From positions 62,001 through 126,000 of the forward strand of contig NZ_JACMYG010000009.1 of the NCBI RefSeq assembly GCF_014236655.1: a stretch of DNA of 64,000 nucleotides. The letters run 5' to 3'. Under the pieces are notes generated by a model. That model ran no database searches and was not told the DNA's origin. It saw nothing but the letters and a program-made list of their open reading frames with translations. Made by a program: the position numbers and the translations under genes. This DNA is from Pseudomonas kielensis (GTDB lineage: Bacteria; Pseudomonadota; Gammaproteobacteria; Pseudomonadales; Pseudomonadaceae). This document shows positions 15,544 to 25,257 of the stretch, one piece after another. Within the stretch, counting starts at the first letter, position 1; every line of letters begins with the position of its first letter.

Positions 15544-16719
15544 ATGACCGCCACCCACCTGATGAGCACCTACCAACCCCTGGCCCTGAGTTTTGCCAAG
15601 GGCCTGGGCACCCGCCTGTGGGACCAGGCCGGGCGCGAGTACCTGGACGCGGTGGCGGGCGTGGCGGTGACCAATGTCGGCCACTCGCACCCACGGTTGG
15701 TCAGCGCCATCAGCGAACAGGCCGGGCTGTTGCTGCACACCTCCAACCTGTACAGCATCGACTGGCAGCAGCAACTGGCGCAAAAGCTCACCCAACTGTC
15801 AGGCCTGGAGCGGGCGTTCTTCAGCAATTCCGGGGCCGAAGCCAATGAAACCGCGCTGAAGCTGGCGCGCCTGTACGGCTGGCAAAAAGGTATCGAGCAA
15901 CCCTTGGTGCTGGTCATGGAAAACGCCTTTCACGGGCGCACCCTCGGCACCCTGTCGGCCAGCGACGGCCCGGCGGTGCGCCTGGGCTTCGGCGCCTTGC
16001 CAGGGGACTTCCTGAAAGTGCCGTTCGGCGACCTCGCCGCGCTGGATCAGGCGCACCAGGATCACGGGCAGCGCATCGTGGCCATTCTGATGGAGCCGAT
16101 CCAGGGCGAGAGCGGCGTGCAATTGGCGCCGCCGGGCTATCTGAGCGCGGTGCGCGAGCGGTGCAACCGGCGCAACTGGCTGCTGATGCTCGATGAGATC
16201 CAGACCGGCATCGGCCGTACCGGGCAATGGTTTGCCTTCCAGCACGAGGGTGTCGTGCCGGACGTCATGACCCTGGCCAAGGGCCTGGGCAACGGCGTGC
16301 CGATCGGCGCGTGCCTGGCCCGGGGCAATGCCGCCCGGCTATTCACCCCCGGCAGTCACGGCAGCACTTTCGGCGGCAACCCGCTGGCCTGCCGGGTGGC
16401 TTGCACGGTGCTGGAGATCATCGAGGAGCAAGGGTTGCTGGACAACGCCAGGCGTCAGGGCGAACGCCTGCTGGCACGGCTGCATGCCGAGCTCGATGGC
16501 CTGGCGAACGTGGTGGCGATTCGTGGCCGGGGCTTGATGATCGGGATCGAACTGAGTCACTCGATCCGCGACCTGAGCCTGATCGCCGCCCGCGATCATG
16601 GCCTGCTGATCAATGTCACCCGGGGCAAGACCATTCGCCTGCTGCCGCCCCTGACCCTGGATGAGCGGGAAGTGGAGATGATTGTGCGTGGGGTGTATGG
16701 GGTCTTGAAGGCGTCGTGA
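15544..16719 (+). CDS. Class III aminotransferase, acetylornithine aminotransferase-like
   Basis: 391 residues. PLP-binding K246 in [26 protein letters not shown] for phosphate binding, and [14 protein letters not shown] before the lysine. This is the ArgD/AstC pattern and full length. It would transfer the delta-amino group of N-acetylornithine or a similar compound to 2-oxoglutarate. Pseudomonads carry several such genes. The lone setting beside a LysR regulator, away from arg genes, makes a catabolic or secondary role possible. GGAG precedes the ATG at 15544; an ATG at 15562 is an alternative. Confidence 0.85.
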   Translation: MTATHLMSTYQPLALSFAKGLGTRLWDQAGREYLDAVAGVAVTNVGHSHPRLVSAISEQAGLLLHTSNLYSIDWQQQLAQKLTQLSGLERAFFSNSGAEANETALKLARLYGWQKGIEQPLVLVMENAFHGRTLGTLSASDGPAVRLGFGALPGDFLKVPFGDLAALDQAHQDHGQRIVAILMEPIQGESGVQLAPPGYLSAVRERCNRRNWLLMLDEIQTGIGRTGQWFAFQHEGVVPDVMTLAKGLGNGVPIGACLARGNAARLFTPGSHGSTFGGNPLACRVACTVLEIIEEQGLLDNARRQGERLLARLHAELDGLANVVAIRGRGLMIGIELSHSIRDLSLIAARDHGLLINVTRGKTIRLLPPLTLDEREVEMIVRGVYGVLKAS

Positions 16720-16732
16720 ACAGGCCACGGCC

Positions 16733-17455
16733 CTAACGGTTGGACAGCTCGCACAGTGAGGGGGCGTCCATGATCTGGACGTATTTGCCCTGCACCTGGA
16801 TCAGGCCTTGCTGCTGCAGGAAGGTGAACGTGCGGCAGGTGGTCTCGGTGGCGATCCCCAGGTAATTGGCGATTTCCTGGCGGGTCATGCTCAGGCGAAA
16901 CTGATGGGCCGAGTAGCCGTTGGCGTGAAAGCGCACCGAGAGATTGATCAAAAAAGCCGCCAGGCGCTCCTGGGCATTTTTCTTCGCCAGCAGGCGCATC
17001 ATGTTCTGATCGTCGCGAATCTCGCGGCTCATGATGTGAATCAACTGGCGGCGCAGCTTGGGGATTTTCTCCAGCAGGTTTTCCAGTTGGTCGAAGGGGA
17101 TTTCGCACACCGTGGTGGTTTCCTGAGCCTGGGCCGTTGAGGTGTAGGCGTTCAGGTCCATGGCGGAGAAGCCGATCAGTTCGCCCGGCAAATGAAAGCC
17201 GATGATGTGTTCTTCGCCGTTGCTGGTGAGGCTGGAGGTTTTCAGGGTGCCGGAGCGGATCGCGTAGATGGAGGTGAAGGGGTCGCCCTGGTGGAACAGG
17301 TAATCGCCCTTTCGCAACGGGCGTTCGCGTTTGATGATCTCGTTCAGCGCGCTGATGTCCTGGCTGTTGAGGGCCAGCGGCAGGCACAAGGCGGCTAACT
17401 TGCAGCTTTGACAATGCAGCGTTTCGACGTGCTTGAGGGCGACAGAATTGAGCAT
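16733..17455 (-). CDS. FNR/ANR-type oxygen-sensing regulator (paralogue)
   Basis: 240 residues. C15, C18 and C24 (CX2CX5C) with C117 provide the four ligands of an FNR-type [4Fe-4S] cluster. A cyclic-nucleotide-type beta roll (FHQGDPF, GFHLPGELIGFSAMD) and a dimer helix follow, then the Crp winged helix. The recognition helix reads ATETTCRTF. FNR proteins normally have E-x-x-S-R, so Ser is Cys207 here between E204 and R208, and DNA choice may differ from ANR. It is probably an extra paralogue and not the main anr gene, which in pseudomonads lies in another context. Confidence 0.85.
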   Translation of the reverse strand: MLNSVALKHVETLHCQSCKLAALCLPLALNSQDISALNEIIKRERPLRKGDYLFHQGDPFTSIYAIRSGTLKTSSLTSNGEEHIIGFHLPGELIGFSAMDLNAYTSTAQAQETTTVCEIPFDQLENLLEKIPKLRRQLIHIMSREIRDDQNMMRLLAKKNAQERLAAFLINLSVRFHANGYSAHQFRLSMTRQEIANYLGIATETTCRTFTFLQQQGLIQVQGKYVQIMDAPSLCELSNR

Positions 17456-17553
17456 GTTTTAGCCTTGAGAGAATCGTCGGGCGTCATCGAGGGGCGCAGT
17501 CGCTCCTGGCGGGCGCCCGTGTATCCGTGACGGTGGATTGGCTTTTATCGGGC

Positions 17554-19227
17554 CTACAGCAAGCGGTAACGATTGCGGCGCACGTCCTCGACCCGCAGTT
17601 GCACACGCTCTTTGGAGGTGCCGAGCATGATCAGGGTGTGGGCGGCCATGGTCAGCGCCGACTCGAGCACTTCGGGGATGACCTCGGTGGCGCCGGCCGT
17701 TTTCAACTCGACCGTCTGGCTGTCGTCCTGGGTACGCACGACGATTTCGATGGTGCTGTTGATCTGGCGCACGGCGTGGGTAATGGCCATTGCCGCGTCC
17801 GGGTCATTCACCGCGATCACCACCAGGCGGGCGCGACTTATCCCCAGGGCGGTGAGCAGCTCCAGGCGCCGCGAATCACCGTAGTGCACATGCTTGTGCT
17901 CGGGCCCATGCTGGATTTGCGCGGGGTCATCATCGACCGCGACAAACCGATATTGCTCACCCTGCAACACCCGGCCAATGGCCCGACCGACACGGCCGTA
18001 GCCACAGATGATCACGTGCCCCTGCAGTTCCTGGCTTTGCTGGGCGATTTCATCGATGTTGAGCGCATCGTACGGCGCCCGGTGCAGGCGCTTGGCGATG
18101 GCCGGCGCGACCCGCAGCATCAGCGGGGTGACCACCATCGAACAGAAGGTCGCGGTCAGCAACAGCCCGCTCAGTTCCTTGGAAACCAGGTTGTTGGCTT
18201 GCATCTGGGTCATCAGGGCAAAGCAGAACTCGCCACCCTGGGCCAGGGCCAGGCCGCTGCGCCAGGCGGTTTCGCTGTTGTTGCCAGTGAACCGCAGGAT
18301 CAGGGCGACCACCAGGCCCTTGGTCACCAGCAGCGCCAGGGTCAGGCCGACAATCAGCAAACCGTGGCTCTGGAAGATTTTCAGGTCGATCAGCATGCCG
18401 ATACTGACAAAAAACACCCCGAGCAAAATATCCCGGAAGGGCCGGATGTCGGCCTCGATCTGGTGGCGATAGCTGCTTTCACCCAGCAGCATGCCCGCCA
18501 GAAATGCCCCCAGTGCAGGCGACAGCCCCAGCAGGTGGGTCAGCCAGGCCGTCAGCATCACAATCACCAGGGCCAACAACACGAACAGTTCGGCGGAGCG
18601 CGAGGCCGCGATCTCGTCGAACAGCTTGGGCAGCAGCCAGCGGCTGATCAGGAACAGGCCGGCAAACAGCACCACGGTCTTGCCCAGGGTAATCGGCAGC
18701 GCCCAATACCAGGCCTGTCCGGACGTCCCGGAAAACACCGGCACCATGGTCAGCAGCAGGACGGCGATCACGTCCTGGAACAGCAGCACGCCAATGGCGT
18801 TCTGGCCATGGGGGCTGAAGACCTCGCCCAGGCTGGTCAGCTCTTTGCTGACGATGGCCGTGGACGACAGCGCCAGGCCGGCCCCCAACAGCACCGCGGC
18901 ACTGGGCTGCAAGCCCGCCATGTACAGGGCTCCACCCAACAGCACGCTGGAGACCAGCACCTGCAGGCTGCCCAGGCCGAACACCACTTTGCGCAGGGCG
19001 AGCATTTTCGACAGCGAAAACTCCAGGCCCAGGGAAAACAGCAGGAACACCACGCCCAGCTCTGCCAGGTAGGGCAGGCCTTCGGAGTCACTGACCCAAC
19101 CCAGTGCCTGCGGCCCGATCAGCAAGCCGACACACAGGTAGCCAAGAATCGGTGGCAGGTTCAAGCGCCGGAACAGCGCAATGACCACCAGCGATGCCGT
19201 AAGAATAATTAAAATATCTCTGAGCAT
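17554..19227 (-). CDS. Monovalent cation:proton antiporter, KefB-like (CPA2)
   Basis: 557 residues from the ATG at 19227; a GTG eight codons upstream is possible. About 12-13 membrane helices form residues 1-380 (PPILGYLCVGLLIGP, ALGAFLAGMLLGES, LALAQGGEFCFAL). An RCK/TrkA-N domain follows with the nucleotide-binding HVIICGYGRVGRAIG, and then a short C-terminal part. It would exchange K+ or Na+ for H+, gated by a nucleotide or redox ligand. No KefF/KefG-type partner gene is adjacent, so glutathione gating cannot be claimed. Confidence 0.88.
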   Translation of the reverse strand: MLRDILIILTASLVVIALFRRLNLPPILGYLCVGLLIGPQALGWVSDSEGLPYLAELGVVFLLFSLGLEFSLSKMLALRKVVFGLGSLQVLVSSVLLGGALYMAGLQPSAAVLLGAGLALSSTAIVSKELTSLGEVFSPHGQNAIGVLLFQDVIAVLLLTMVPVFSGTSGQAWYWALPITLGKTVVLFAGLFLISRWLLPKLFDEIAASRSAELFVLLALVIVMLTAWLTHLLGLSPALGAFLAGMLLGESSYRHQIEADIRPFRDILLGVFFVSIGMLIDLKIFQSHGLLIVGLTLALLVTKGLVVALILRFTGNNSETAWRSGLALAQGGEFCFALMTQMQANNLVSKELSGLLLTATFCSMVVTPLMLRVAPAIAKRLHRAPYDALNIDEIAQQSQELQGHVIICGYGRVGRAIGRVLQGEQYRFVAVDDDPAQIQHGPEHKHVHYGDSRRLELLTALGISRARLVVIAVNDPDAAMAITHAVRQINSTIEIVVRTQDDSQTVELKTAGATEVIPEVLESALTMAAHTLIMLGTSKERVQLRVEDVRRNRYRLL

Positions 19228-19496
19228 GGGTCGTTCTCTGAGTGGTTGCACAGCGTGTCAGGCAGATGGGGCGTCGCGGTGTGGCACTGAACATTCAAGG
19301 TGCAGCAAGGGTAGTCCAGCGGTGGCTGGAGCGCGAAGCCGGTGTGCGGCGCAGGGCTGTTTACCGGCTGACGCGCCCCCGACCGGCTGCTGATGGTCTT
19401 TCATTAGGGGCGTGCCAGGCCTTTAGGGTCAATCGCGCCGGGGGCCAAATAAGCATTATTGATAAACGGATAACCCCGTCGGCGCAGGCCATGGCG

Positions 19497-19925
19497 TTAG
19501 CGCAGGGGCCTTTCGCCCAGGGCTTCGACCAGTCGTAACAGATAGCCGTCGGGGTCCTGCACGATCAATTCACGCTGGCCGACCTCCACCTCGCCGGAGC
19601 GATACCAGGCATCGGCAAAGGGGCAAAACAGCGGCCATTGCACCGCGGCCAGGCGGGCCAGGATCGGTTCGACCCGCTCCACCGTCATCTGGAAATTGAT
19701 CCCGCGGCCAAACGGCGCTTGCAGTGCGCCGGTGTGCCATTGCTCGTCGTCCGCGGCGATGTACTGTTCGAGCATCACTTGCACGCCGTCTAAATCCAGG
19801 TAGGCAAAGCCTTCTTCGCGGCGTTCGTAGGCGATCTGAAAACCAATCAGGTCGGTCCAGAACGCCAGGCTCTGCTGGATGTCGCTGACCGTCAGTTCGG
19901 GGACCATCTTGTTCCGTGTGAGCAT
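19497..19925 (-). CDS. Glyoxalase/bleomycin-resistance (VOC) family protein
   Basis: 142 residues from the ATG at 19925, with GAAGGAT 8 bases upstream. Single-unit length with the VOC pattern: PELTVSDIQQSLAFWTDLIGF at the start (shortened to PELTVSDIQQSLAFW in the core) and ELIVQDPDGYLLRLVE at the end, the latter with the metal-site Glu. Members bind drugs or isomerise small molecules; the ligand is unknown. The 235 bases between its end and the KefB-like start hold no feature I can support. Confidence 0.8.
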   Translation of the reverse strand: MLTRNKMVPELTVSDIQQSLAFWTDLIGFQIAYERREEGFAYLDLDGVQVMLEQYIAADDEQWHTGALQAPFGRGINFQMTVERVEPILARLAAVQWPLFCPFADAWYRSGEVEVGQRELIVQDPDGYLLRLVEALGERPLR

Positions 19926-19975
19926 ACGTATCCTTCGTAGACCTGGTGAGTACTGCGTTGGTGTGGGGGCCGTGG

Positions 19976-21898
19976 TCAATCGACCGTCGGCGCCACCATC
20001 CGGGTTTTTTCGGCGCCATTGGCGTTGTGCTGGTAGATCGCTTGCGGCTGGCCTTGCTGATTGAAAAACACCTGGCCGATGCCCGCCGAATTCCACAGGC
20101 GCTCGCCGGCCTCTGCGTGCTCGGGCACATGGGGCACCACTTGCATGCGTCGGCGCTTGGTCAGCCAGTTCAGCGGCGAACGTGGCGAATACAGCCAGCG
20201 GTTGAGGCGGTCGAACCACTCCAGCAGGCTCGGCGGGAATTCATTCTTGATACCGCTGCTGGTGATCTGCCAGATCCGTGGCCCGGCGGTGCGGTGCCGG
20301 ATCAGCACCTCGTAGACGAACGAGTAGTGCACATCGCCAGAGAGGATCACGTAATTGCCGGGCGTGCGCGAGTGGCGAAAGATGTTGAGGATGACCTGCG
20401 CCGCGCCACGGTGGGCCATCCAGTTTTCCGCGTCCACCAGCAGCGGGTAGCCGCACCAACTGAAGACTTTCTGCACGGTTTCGATCAGCTTGACGCCGAA
20501 CACCGGCGCCGGCGACACGATGATGGCGCAAGGGTGGTCGAGCAATTCCTGCTGCAACTCGCTGAGGGCTTCCCAGTCCAGCAGGCCCGAGGGCTGCTTG
20601 AGGTTGAACTCGCTGCGCCAGCGCCGGGTGCGGGTGTCGAGCACCACCAGTGCCGGGGAGGTTGGCAGCACGTAGTGCCATTGCTGGAATTTCAGCAGGT
20701 CGCCGATCAATTCATCCTGGGCGCTGTTGTCCAGGTAGCCGCCCTGGGGGTTGAGGTCGCGGGTTTTCTCCAGCAGCGCGCTGAAGGCATCCGGGTTGTT
20801 GCCCCAGCCCTGGCACAACATGTAGGCGAGCAGGGCGTTGCCGATGATGCGCTTGGAGAACGGATGGCCGTAGGCGGTTTCTTCCCACTGGGCGCTGAGG
20901 TTCCAGTCGTCGGTGATGTCGTGGTCGTCGAAGATCATCAGGCAGGGCAGGTGGGCGAACGCCCGGGCTACGTTGCCCAGGCCCTGCTTGAAGCCGTCGA
21001 TCCGGGTCTGTTCCAGGGCGTAGCGCTCACGGCGCTCGGCTGTCAGCACCGGTGGTTGCGGGTCGATCAGGGTCCAGGCGGTCGGGGCCCATACCAGCAG
21101 GTACATGGCCATGACTTCGGCGAAGGTCACCAGGTGATTGTCGGCGCTGCTGCTGGTGAAGATCGGCTTGCGCGCGCCGCCGAAAAACCGCTCGCGCAGG
21201 CTGTCGTTACTTTCCAGCGCCGGCAGCAGGTCGGCGCGATGGTAGTAGCTGGCCGGGTGCTGGTAGAGCGCGGCGCTGTCTTGCACCACTGCGCCGTCCA
21301 GGTGCTCGCCGTACAGCCCCAGGCGTTCGATCAGTGCATGGATGGCCCGCAACATCGGCCCGGCCACATCGTCGGCGTAGACCTGGTCGCCGCTCATCAT
21401 CAGCAGTGCCGGGCGTTGGCTCGGTTCATGGGCCGTCGCCAGCAATTGGTCGACGCAGAGCAAGCCATCATTGGCTGGGTGATGGGGCTTGCGGCACGAG
21501 CCGTGCAGCAGTTGATCGATGCGGCTGCGCAGGACGAAGTTCGGGCACTGGGCCTGGTCGTAGAGCAAATGCGGGGCCCACTGGGCAATGCCGAGCAGGC
21601 TGGCGTCGTCCTCGCGGATCAACAGGTCGTAGTCAATGCAGACGTCCTGGGGCAGGGCGCTGTCCAGCTGGATGTCGATCAGGTGGACAAAGGCATGGGT
21701 GCCGACCGGGATGACCCGGCACTGCGACGCATCGAGCATCAGGTCGCCCACAGGCGCCAGGCGCAAGGTCAGCGCCAGCTCCCGCGACCCCACCAGCCAC
21801 AGCACCAGGCGCGTCGGTTCCAGGCGCCGCAGCAGCGGGCCGACCAGGACGGCGGGCAGAGGTGCGCAAGTGTGGGTGTGTGGGGCTGGCGTGGACAT
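19976..21898 (-). CDS. PhoD-like metallophosphatase family protein
   Basis: 640 residues from the ATG at 21898, with GGAG 11 bases upstream. The metal-binding blocks of PhoD-type phosphatases are visible: MSGDQVYADDVAGP, CLMIFDDHDITDDWN and VILSGDVHYSFVYE. There is no signal peptide, so unlike true PhoD it is probably cytoplasmic. Substrate unknown; many uncharacterised bacterial homologues have this size. It ends 50 bases before the start of the VOC gene and may be co-transcribed with it. Confidence 0.8.
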   Translation of the reverse strand: MSTPAPHTHTCAPLPAVLVGPLLRRLEPTRLVLWLVGSRELALTLRLAPVGDLMLDASQCRVIPVGTHAFVHLIDIQLDSALPQDVCIDYDLLIREDDASLLGIAQWAPHLLYDQAQCPNFVLRSRIDQLLHGSCRKPHHPANDGLLCVDQLLATAHEPSQRPALLMMSGDQVYADDVAGPMLRAIHALIERLGLYGEHLDGAVVQDSAALYQHPASYYHRADLLPALESNDSLRERFFGGARKPIFTSSSADNHLVTFAEVMAMYLLVWAPTAWTLIDPQPPVLTAERRERYALEQTRIDGFKQGLGNVARAFAHLPCLMIFDDHDITDDWNLSAQWEETAYGHPFSKRIIGNALLAYMLCQGWGNNPDAFSALLEKTRDLNPQGGYLDNSAQDELIGDLLKFQQWHYVLPTSPALVVLDTRTRRWRSEFNLKQPSGLLDWEALSELQQELLDHPCAIIVSPAPVFGVKLIETVQKVFSWCGYPLLVDAENWMAHRGAAQVILNIFRHSRTPGNYVILSGDVHYSFVYEVLIRHRTAGPRIWQITSSGIKNEFPPSLLEWFDRLNRWLYSPRSPLNWLTKRRRMQVVPHVPEHAEAGERLWNSAGIGQVFFNQQGQPQAIYQHNANGAEKTRMVAPTVD

Positions 21899-21971
21899 CC
21901 GGGGCGAAGCTCCAGGGCAAAATAAGCCGGCGATGATAACCCAACTTGAAGGCGGCCCTTGTCGGCGCAAT

Positions 21972-22250
21972 TCAGTTCATTGCCTGGCGCGCCGGCAGTT
22001 CCTGGCCTTGCTCCACTGGCAGCGCCTCGCCTTGGGCGATGATCCAGCGCAGCAGGGCGGTGACCGAGACCCGGTGGCTGCGTTCGACCCACTCCACGCC
22101 TTCGGGGCGGTAGAGTTCGATGTAGCGGCTGAGGATCAGTTCGCGCTCGTCCTCCGACAGCCGCAGGCTGGTTTCGCTGCAGTGCAGGCCGGCGTTGGCG
22201 CGCTTGACCAGGCGTTGCTCGAGCATCAGCGACGGGCTGTTACGTGGCAT
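21972..22250 (-). CDS. Small conserved hypothetical protein
   Basis: 92 residues from the ATG at 22250, which overlaps the mlaA stop by 11 bases; an internal ATG at 22226 is an alternative. The product is charged and soluble, with a segment SEDERELILSRYIELYRPEGVEWVE (written here as SEDERELILSRYIELY) likely helical. No known domain recognised. The tight overlap implies co-translation with mlaA. Confidence 0.65.
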   Translation of the reverse strand: MPRNSPSLMLEQRLVKRANAGLHCSETSLRLSEDERELILSRYIELYRPEGVEWVERSHRVSVTALLRWIIAQGEALPVEQGQELPARQAMN

Positions 22251-23031
22251 CGGTTGGAGCTTCTGTGCAGAGATCGTCGTGCAGGCCGGACGCGCCGCGC
22301 TTGCCCTCCAGGACAAAGTCCGCGCGTTTTTCGGCGCTGACGTCACGCAGCGCGCTGTAGTAGTCCGGCAGGGCTTGCAGGGCGTCGGTCAGCGGCAGCG
22401 CTTCGGCGCGCTTGTCGATGGTGCCGCCGACACTGGCCACGGTCGTCAGGGTCTCGGCGGTATCGCTGCTGTCGCCGAACGGGTTGACCGCCACGGCCAG
22501 TACCTTGCCCACGGCATCGCGGCTGTTGGCGGTACCCAGCACCGGGATTTCGACGATCGGTCCGTCCGGGATGCCCCAGACGCCGAAGGTCTGGCCGAAA
22601 TCGGAGCGGTGGCGCGGAATTTCCAGGGAGTCCGAGACATCGATCACCCCCAGCAAGCCGGCGGTGCTGTTGAGGGTGAAGCGCCCCAGGGTGTTGAGCG
22701 AGCGCTTGCCGTTGCCTTGCAACAGGTCGTTGAGGAACACCGTCGGCTCGTTGAAGTTGGTGGTGAAGTTGTGCAGGCCCAACTGGAAAAATTCCGGCGT
22801 GTAGCCGTAACCTCGGGCGACCGGCGCGACGGCGTACTCGTCAATCACCTGGTTGAAGGCGAAGATCCCGCGGTTGACCGGCTCGGCCGGGTCGTACAGC
22901 GGGTAGCTGACTTGCGCGCAGGTCATGGGGTTATCGGTCGAGGTGCGACTGGAGCATCCGTACAGATAGGTCAAGCTCAACAGCAGTGCGGCATTGCGAA
23001 ACAGTGCAGGGGAGCGCTTGAACAAAGGCAT
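22240..23031 (-). CDS. mlaA: MlaA/VacJ outer-membrane lipoprotein
   Basis: 263 residues. Signal peptide with lipobox LYGC (Cys near 26), then the MlaA fold: YDPAEPVNRGIFAFNQ, FFQLGLHNFTTNFNEP, SDFGQTFGVWGIPDGP and the late ADFVLEGKRG-like tail. It removes phospholipids from the outer leaflet of the outer membrane and passes them to the Mla pathway. In pseudomonads it lies apart from the mlaFEDCB operon, as here. It is divergent from a two-component system at 23200. Confidence 0.92.
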   Translation of the reverse strand: MPLFKRSPALFRNAALLLSLTYLYGCSSRTSTDNPMTCAQVSYPLYDPAEPVNRGIFAFNQVIDEYAVAPVARGYGYTPEFFQLGLHNFTTNFNEPTVFLNDLLQGNGKRSLNTLGRFTLNSTAGLLGVIDVSDSLEIPRHRSDFGQTFGVWGIPDGPIVEIPVLGTANSRDAVGKVLAVAVNPFGDSSDTAETLTTVASVGGTIDKRAEALPLTDALQALPDYYSALRDVSAEKRADFVLEGKRGASGLHDDLCTEAPTDAT

Positions 23032-23199
23032 GGGGAACAGTCTTCGTAGAAAAGGAGCTTGATCCTGGCATCCGCGTCTTGCGCAAAGATGTCTGGTTTT
23101 TTACCGCGTCGACGCTTTGTGACCGGGATGAAATAAATGACGCGGCGCGCCGAATGGTTTTAGATATCCGCACTATCAGTCGTTGAGTGATGCCCGCCG

Positions 23200-23910
23200 G
23201 TGAGCCATCTTTTGATCGTGGACGACGACCTTGAGGTCCTCGATCTGCTGAGTAAGTTTTTTGTCCAGCAAGGTTATGACGTGGCCGTGGCCACCGACGG
23301 CGTCGCGCTGTGGGCGGCACTCGAGCAGCAAATGCCGGACCTGATCATCCTCGACTTGATGATGCCCGGCGACAACGGCCTGACCCTGTGCCAGCGCCTG
23401 CGCCAGCAATACACCACGCCGGTGATCATGCTCACCGCCATGGGCGAGCTGAGCGATCGGGTGGTGGGCCTGGAAATGGGCGCCGACGACTACCTGAGCA
23501 AGCCCTTCGACGCCCGCGAATTGCTGGCGCGGGTGCGTGCAGTGTTGCGCCGGGTGGGCGAAGTCCGGCCGTTGACCGGCCAGGTGCCGCATCCGCTGAT
23601 CAAATTCGCCGACTGGCAACTGGATCTCACGCGCCGCGAATTGCGCTCGCCCGACCAAGTGATGATTCCCTTGTCGGCCGGTGAGTTCGACCTGTTGCTG
23701 GTATTCGTCGAGCACCCGCAGCGCATCCTCACCCGTGAACTGCTGCTGGACCTGGCCCGGGGACGCACCCACGAAGCCTTCGACCGCAGCATCGATGTCC
23801 AGGTCAGCCGCTTGCGGCGCAAACTGGAAATCGACAGCAAACGCCCGGAAATGATTCGCACCGTGCGCAACGGCGGTTACCTGTTCACCCCAAGCGTGAC
23901 CCGCCAATGA
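23200..23910 (+). CDS. OmpR-family response regulator
   Basis: 236 residues with a GTG start at 23200; no better in-frame start is visible. Acidic pocket D8-D10 (LIVDDD), phospho-acceptor D52 (IILDLMMPG), conserved Lys in LSKPFDARE. Winged helix ends VSRLRRKLEIDSKRPEMIRTVRNGGYLF, shown here by its first part VSRLRRKLEID. Its stop overlaps the kinase start (ATGA). Divergent from mlaA with 168 bases between, so an envelope-lipid link is possible but unproven. Confidence 0.9.
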   Translation: MSHLLIVDDDLEVLDLLSKFFVQQGYDVAVATDGVALWAALEQQMPDLIILDLMMPGDNGLTLCQRLRQQYTTPVIMLTAMGELSDRVVGLEMGADDYLSKPFDARELLARVRAVLRRVGEVRPLTGQVPHPLIKFADWQLDLTRRELRSPDQVMIPLSAGEFDLLLVFVEHPQRILTRELLLDLARGRTHEAFDRSIDVQVSRLRRKLEIDSKRPEMIRTVRNGGYLFTPSVTRQ

Positions 23911-25250
23911 AAGGCTGGCGGGCGGGCTGGTGCCTGCGCTCGCGGGACACCGTGACCCGCTGGATCGCCCTCACCACCATACTGGCGATGCTCACCTCGC
24001 TGGGCTTCTACGCCCTGTTCACCCAGGTGGCCGGGGTGTGGGCCTACCCGCCTTTGACCGAGACCGGGCTGCTGGAAAAACTCTCCTCCCTGAGCCGGGT
24101 CATTGCCGCTTCCGACCCCGCGCAGCGCCCACAACTGGCGGCTGCCGCCAGCGACAGTAGCCTGGGCATCCGCTGGAGCCCGAGCCATGCGGCCCTGGGC
24201 CTGCCGGCAACCCCCGAGGCGGCCACCCGGGCCAACACGCCGAAGGCTCACGAACTGTTCAACAGCCAACACCTGGAAGCCTATCAACCGGCGGACTGGC
24301 CACAACAGGACGGTCAGTACGCCATGGCGATGCAGTTGACCGACGGCTCCTGGCTGATGTTCAGCATGCCTTCGCGCAGTTGGGGCCTGGAGCATTGGGC
24401 GCGCAACTTGATCGTGATCGTCCTGGTGTTGCTGTCAACCGGCCTGGTGGCGCTGATCGCCACCCGTCGCCTGGCCCGGCCGCTGCAGACCTTTGCCCAG
24501 GGCGCGCGGCGCTTTGGCGTGGACTTCCGGGCGCCGCCGATCAAACCGTTGGGGCCGCTGGAAATCCGCCAGGCGATCCTCGCGTTCAATGCGATGCAGG
24601 CCCAGTTGCAGCACTTCATCAAGGACCGCACGCAGATGCTCGCCGCCATCTCCCACGACCTGCGCGCACCGCTGACCCGCATGCGCCTGCGCGGCGAGTT
24701 CATCGACGACCCGCAACTGCAGGCCAAGCTGTTCCGCGACGTCGACGAGATGCACGCGATGATCAATTCCAGCCTGGAGTTCTTCCGCGACAACGCCCGC
24801 CTCGAAGAAGCCACGCCGTTCGATCTGGCCGAGCTGCTGCAAACCCTGATCGACGACTACCGTGACCAGTCCATCGACATCCCCTTCAGCGGCCCCCCGC
24901 GCCTGGCCTACCTCGGCCGTCCGCTGGGGCTCAAGCGGGTGATCACCAATCTGCTGGAAAACGCCCTCAAATACGCCAGCGAACCGGCCATTGAACTGCG
25001 CAGCCACGACGACCACGTGACCATCCGCGTGCTGGATCGCGGCCCGGGCATCCCCAAGGAAAGCCATGAACAGGTATTCATGCCTTTCTATCGTCTGGAA
25101 GGCTCGCGCAACAAAAGCACCGGCGGCGTCGGCCTCGGCCTCTCGGCCGCCCGGGCGATTGTGCTGGAGCACGGTGGCGAGCTGACCGTGAGAAACCGCA
25201 AGATCGGCGGGCTGGAGGCGAGGGTGGTGTTGCCGGTGTTGGAGGGGTAG
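23907..25250 (+). CDS. Membrane sensor histidine kinase
   Basis: 447 residues. Helix 1 about 18-40, periplasmic part about 42-165, helix 2 about 167-186. HAMP is LARPLQTFAQGARRFG, with H250 in AAISHDLRAPLTRMR. The N box is NLLENALKYAS and the G boxes are DRGPGIP and GVGLGLSAAR. Translationally coupled to its regulator. The periplasmic part is small, with no recognised sensor fold. It belongs to the EnvZ-like group of kinases by its short RAPLTR motif. Signal unknown. Confidence 0.9.
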   Translation: MKGWRAGWCLRSRDTVTRWIALTTILAMLTSLGFYALFTQVAGVWAYPPLTETGLLEKLSSLSRVIAASDPAQRPQLAAAASDSSLGIRWSPSHAALGLPATPEAATRANTPKAHELFNSQHLEAYQPADWPQQDGQYAMAMQLTDGSWLMFSMPSRSWGLEHWARNLIVIVLVLLSTGLVALIATRRLARPLQTFAQGARRFGVDFRAPPIKPLGPLEIRQAILAFNAMQAQLQHFIKDRTQMLAAISHDLRAPLTRMRLRGEFIDDPQLQAKLFRDVDEMHAMINSSLEFFRDNARLEEATPFDLAELLQTLIDDYRDQSIDIPFSGPPRLAYLGRPLGLKRVITNLLENALKYASEPAIELRSHDDHVTIRVLDRGPGIPKESHEQVFMPFYRLEGSRNKSTGGVGLGLSAARAIVLEHGGELTVRNRKIGGLEARVVLPVLEG

Positions 25251-25257
25251 GGACAGG

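Noticed and set aside
17527..19212. 561-codon open frame opposite the KefB-like gene
   Set aside because: Composition is Gln/His/Gly-rich shadow of a membrane-protein gene; no ribosome site or motif.
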